NCBI RefSeq assembly: GCF_004664715.2
Contig: NC_051065.1
Span: forward strand, 152,174,826-152,238,825
From: Peromyscus leucopus
Lineage: Eukaryota; Chordata; Mammalia; Rodentia; Cricetidae
Direction: 5' to 3'
Length of the DNA: 64,000 nt
Numbering within the stretch: the stretch's first letter is position 1; the number at the start of each line of letters is the position of its first letter. The notes beneath the pieces were generated by a model. The model was given only the letters and a program-made list of their open reading frames with translations, had not been told where the DNA came from and did not search any database. Both the position numbers and the translations under genes were made by a program. Shown here piece by piece: positions 63,286-64,000 of this stretch.

Positions 63286-64000
63286 AGGCAGGATGTGAAT
63301 ATTGCCCTGGCAACAGGCACAGACTTGTATGTAAGAATGGATATCTGTTTGGTCACCCTGTGACATGGGCCTTAGTGGCTGTGGGTTTCACACACATCCT
63401 AATTTAGCATCAGCCCAAATAGCCAAGGATCTAGCTTCATGAACACTATCCCACATGGCTACTGTTGAGATATGAATTAGCAACAGTGTATAGCTGTGTG
63501 GGCCTCAGTCCATTGGTGGCCTCAGATGCTACAGGGGAGTGGGTAATCCATCCACATTGGCTCTGCCCAAAGCTGGACAAAATCCTGTAGTCTTGACCAG
63601 AGGCTGATAACTGAAGAAGACCAGGCACAGGAACATAAGGATCTCATGATCCTCCTTACAATAGCGAATCTTAAAGGGCTGATGTCTTAAAAGCTCCAGT
63701 GGACAATAGTGGATCCCGGAGATTGGAGTGAGAAGAAGAGGAAGAGAGATGGGAAGCAGTCTGTCAGTGGGTGCTCAGTTACAGTTAAGAGCAGGAAACA
63801 TGGAGCTACTGAACATATATTGTATATTTCAAACAGCTAAAAGAAAGGACTTCACCATAAAGAAATGATCGGGGCTAGGAAATAATTGTGTCTAACTTGA
63901 TTTAAGCATTAATGTGTACATGTATCAAAATATCATGTGGTACCTTGCTAATATGTACAATTTTATGTTTTTACATGTCAGTTAAAAAGTGAAAATTTAA
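63286..64000. other. Intron 24, end of window, no feature recognised
   Basis: No gene or recognised repeat. Confidence 0.4.

Noticed and set aside
61633..64000. Next Ankrd26 exon
   Set aside because: No AG acceptor followed by family-like coiled-coil sequence was found before the window ends.

Overview
This window is vertebrate nuclear DNA from a rodent, most likely a cricetid (hamster, vole or deer-mouse group) rather than Mus or Rattus. The evidence is the dense set of B1, B2, B3, B4 and ID SINEs, a URR1 DNA transposon, antisense L1 fragments, an IAP-like solo LTR and several class II LTRs of a type I associate with cricetids (MYSERV/mys-like). The B1 copies carry the 'gatccaggacaggc' type of right half that I associate with cricetids.

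One cellular gene is supported: the 5' two-thirds of Ankrd26 on the + strand. I placed 24 coding exons between 8320 and 61632. All introns are GT-AG, all phases agree, and they join into one open frame of 1208 codons. The gene continues past the right edge. The order is a CpG-rich promoter (about 7.7-8.6 kb) with two NRF1 palindromes, a 19-codon upstream ORF, exons 1-4 with five ankyrin repeats, exons 5-20 coding an acidic low-complexity linker, and exons 21-24 coding a long coiled coil. Exon 24 alone is 957 bp. Exon 10 holds three in-frame copies of a 36-bp unit.

The left end (1-6142) is the 3' part of a decayed + strand endogenous retrovirus: broken reverse transcriptase and RNase H, an integrase segment still open for 163 codons, a SINE-interrupted 3' region, then polypurine tract and 3' LTR. 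A solo IAP-like LTR (6613-6919) lies about 1.2 kb upstream of the Ankrd26 promoter in the same orientation.

The introns are mostly repeats. Recognisable younger L1 pieces are mainly antisense to the gene. Four further ERV insertions (introns 12, 12, 15, 16) can be bounded to the base by 6-bp target-site duplications. One of them splits a URR1 transposon in intron 15. Other structures are a 43-bp x4 minisatellite, a 70-bp x3 expansion of a B2 tail, and a 1.36-kb C-rich block between L1 fragments. I found no new enzymatic or defence system. The most useful leads are the 5' regulatory zone of Ankrd26 and the nested LTR structures.
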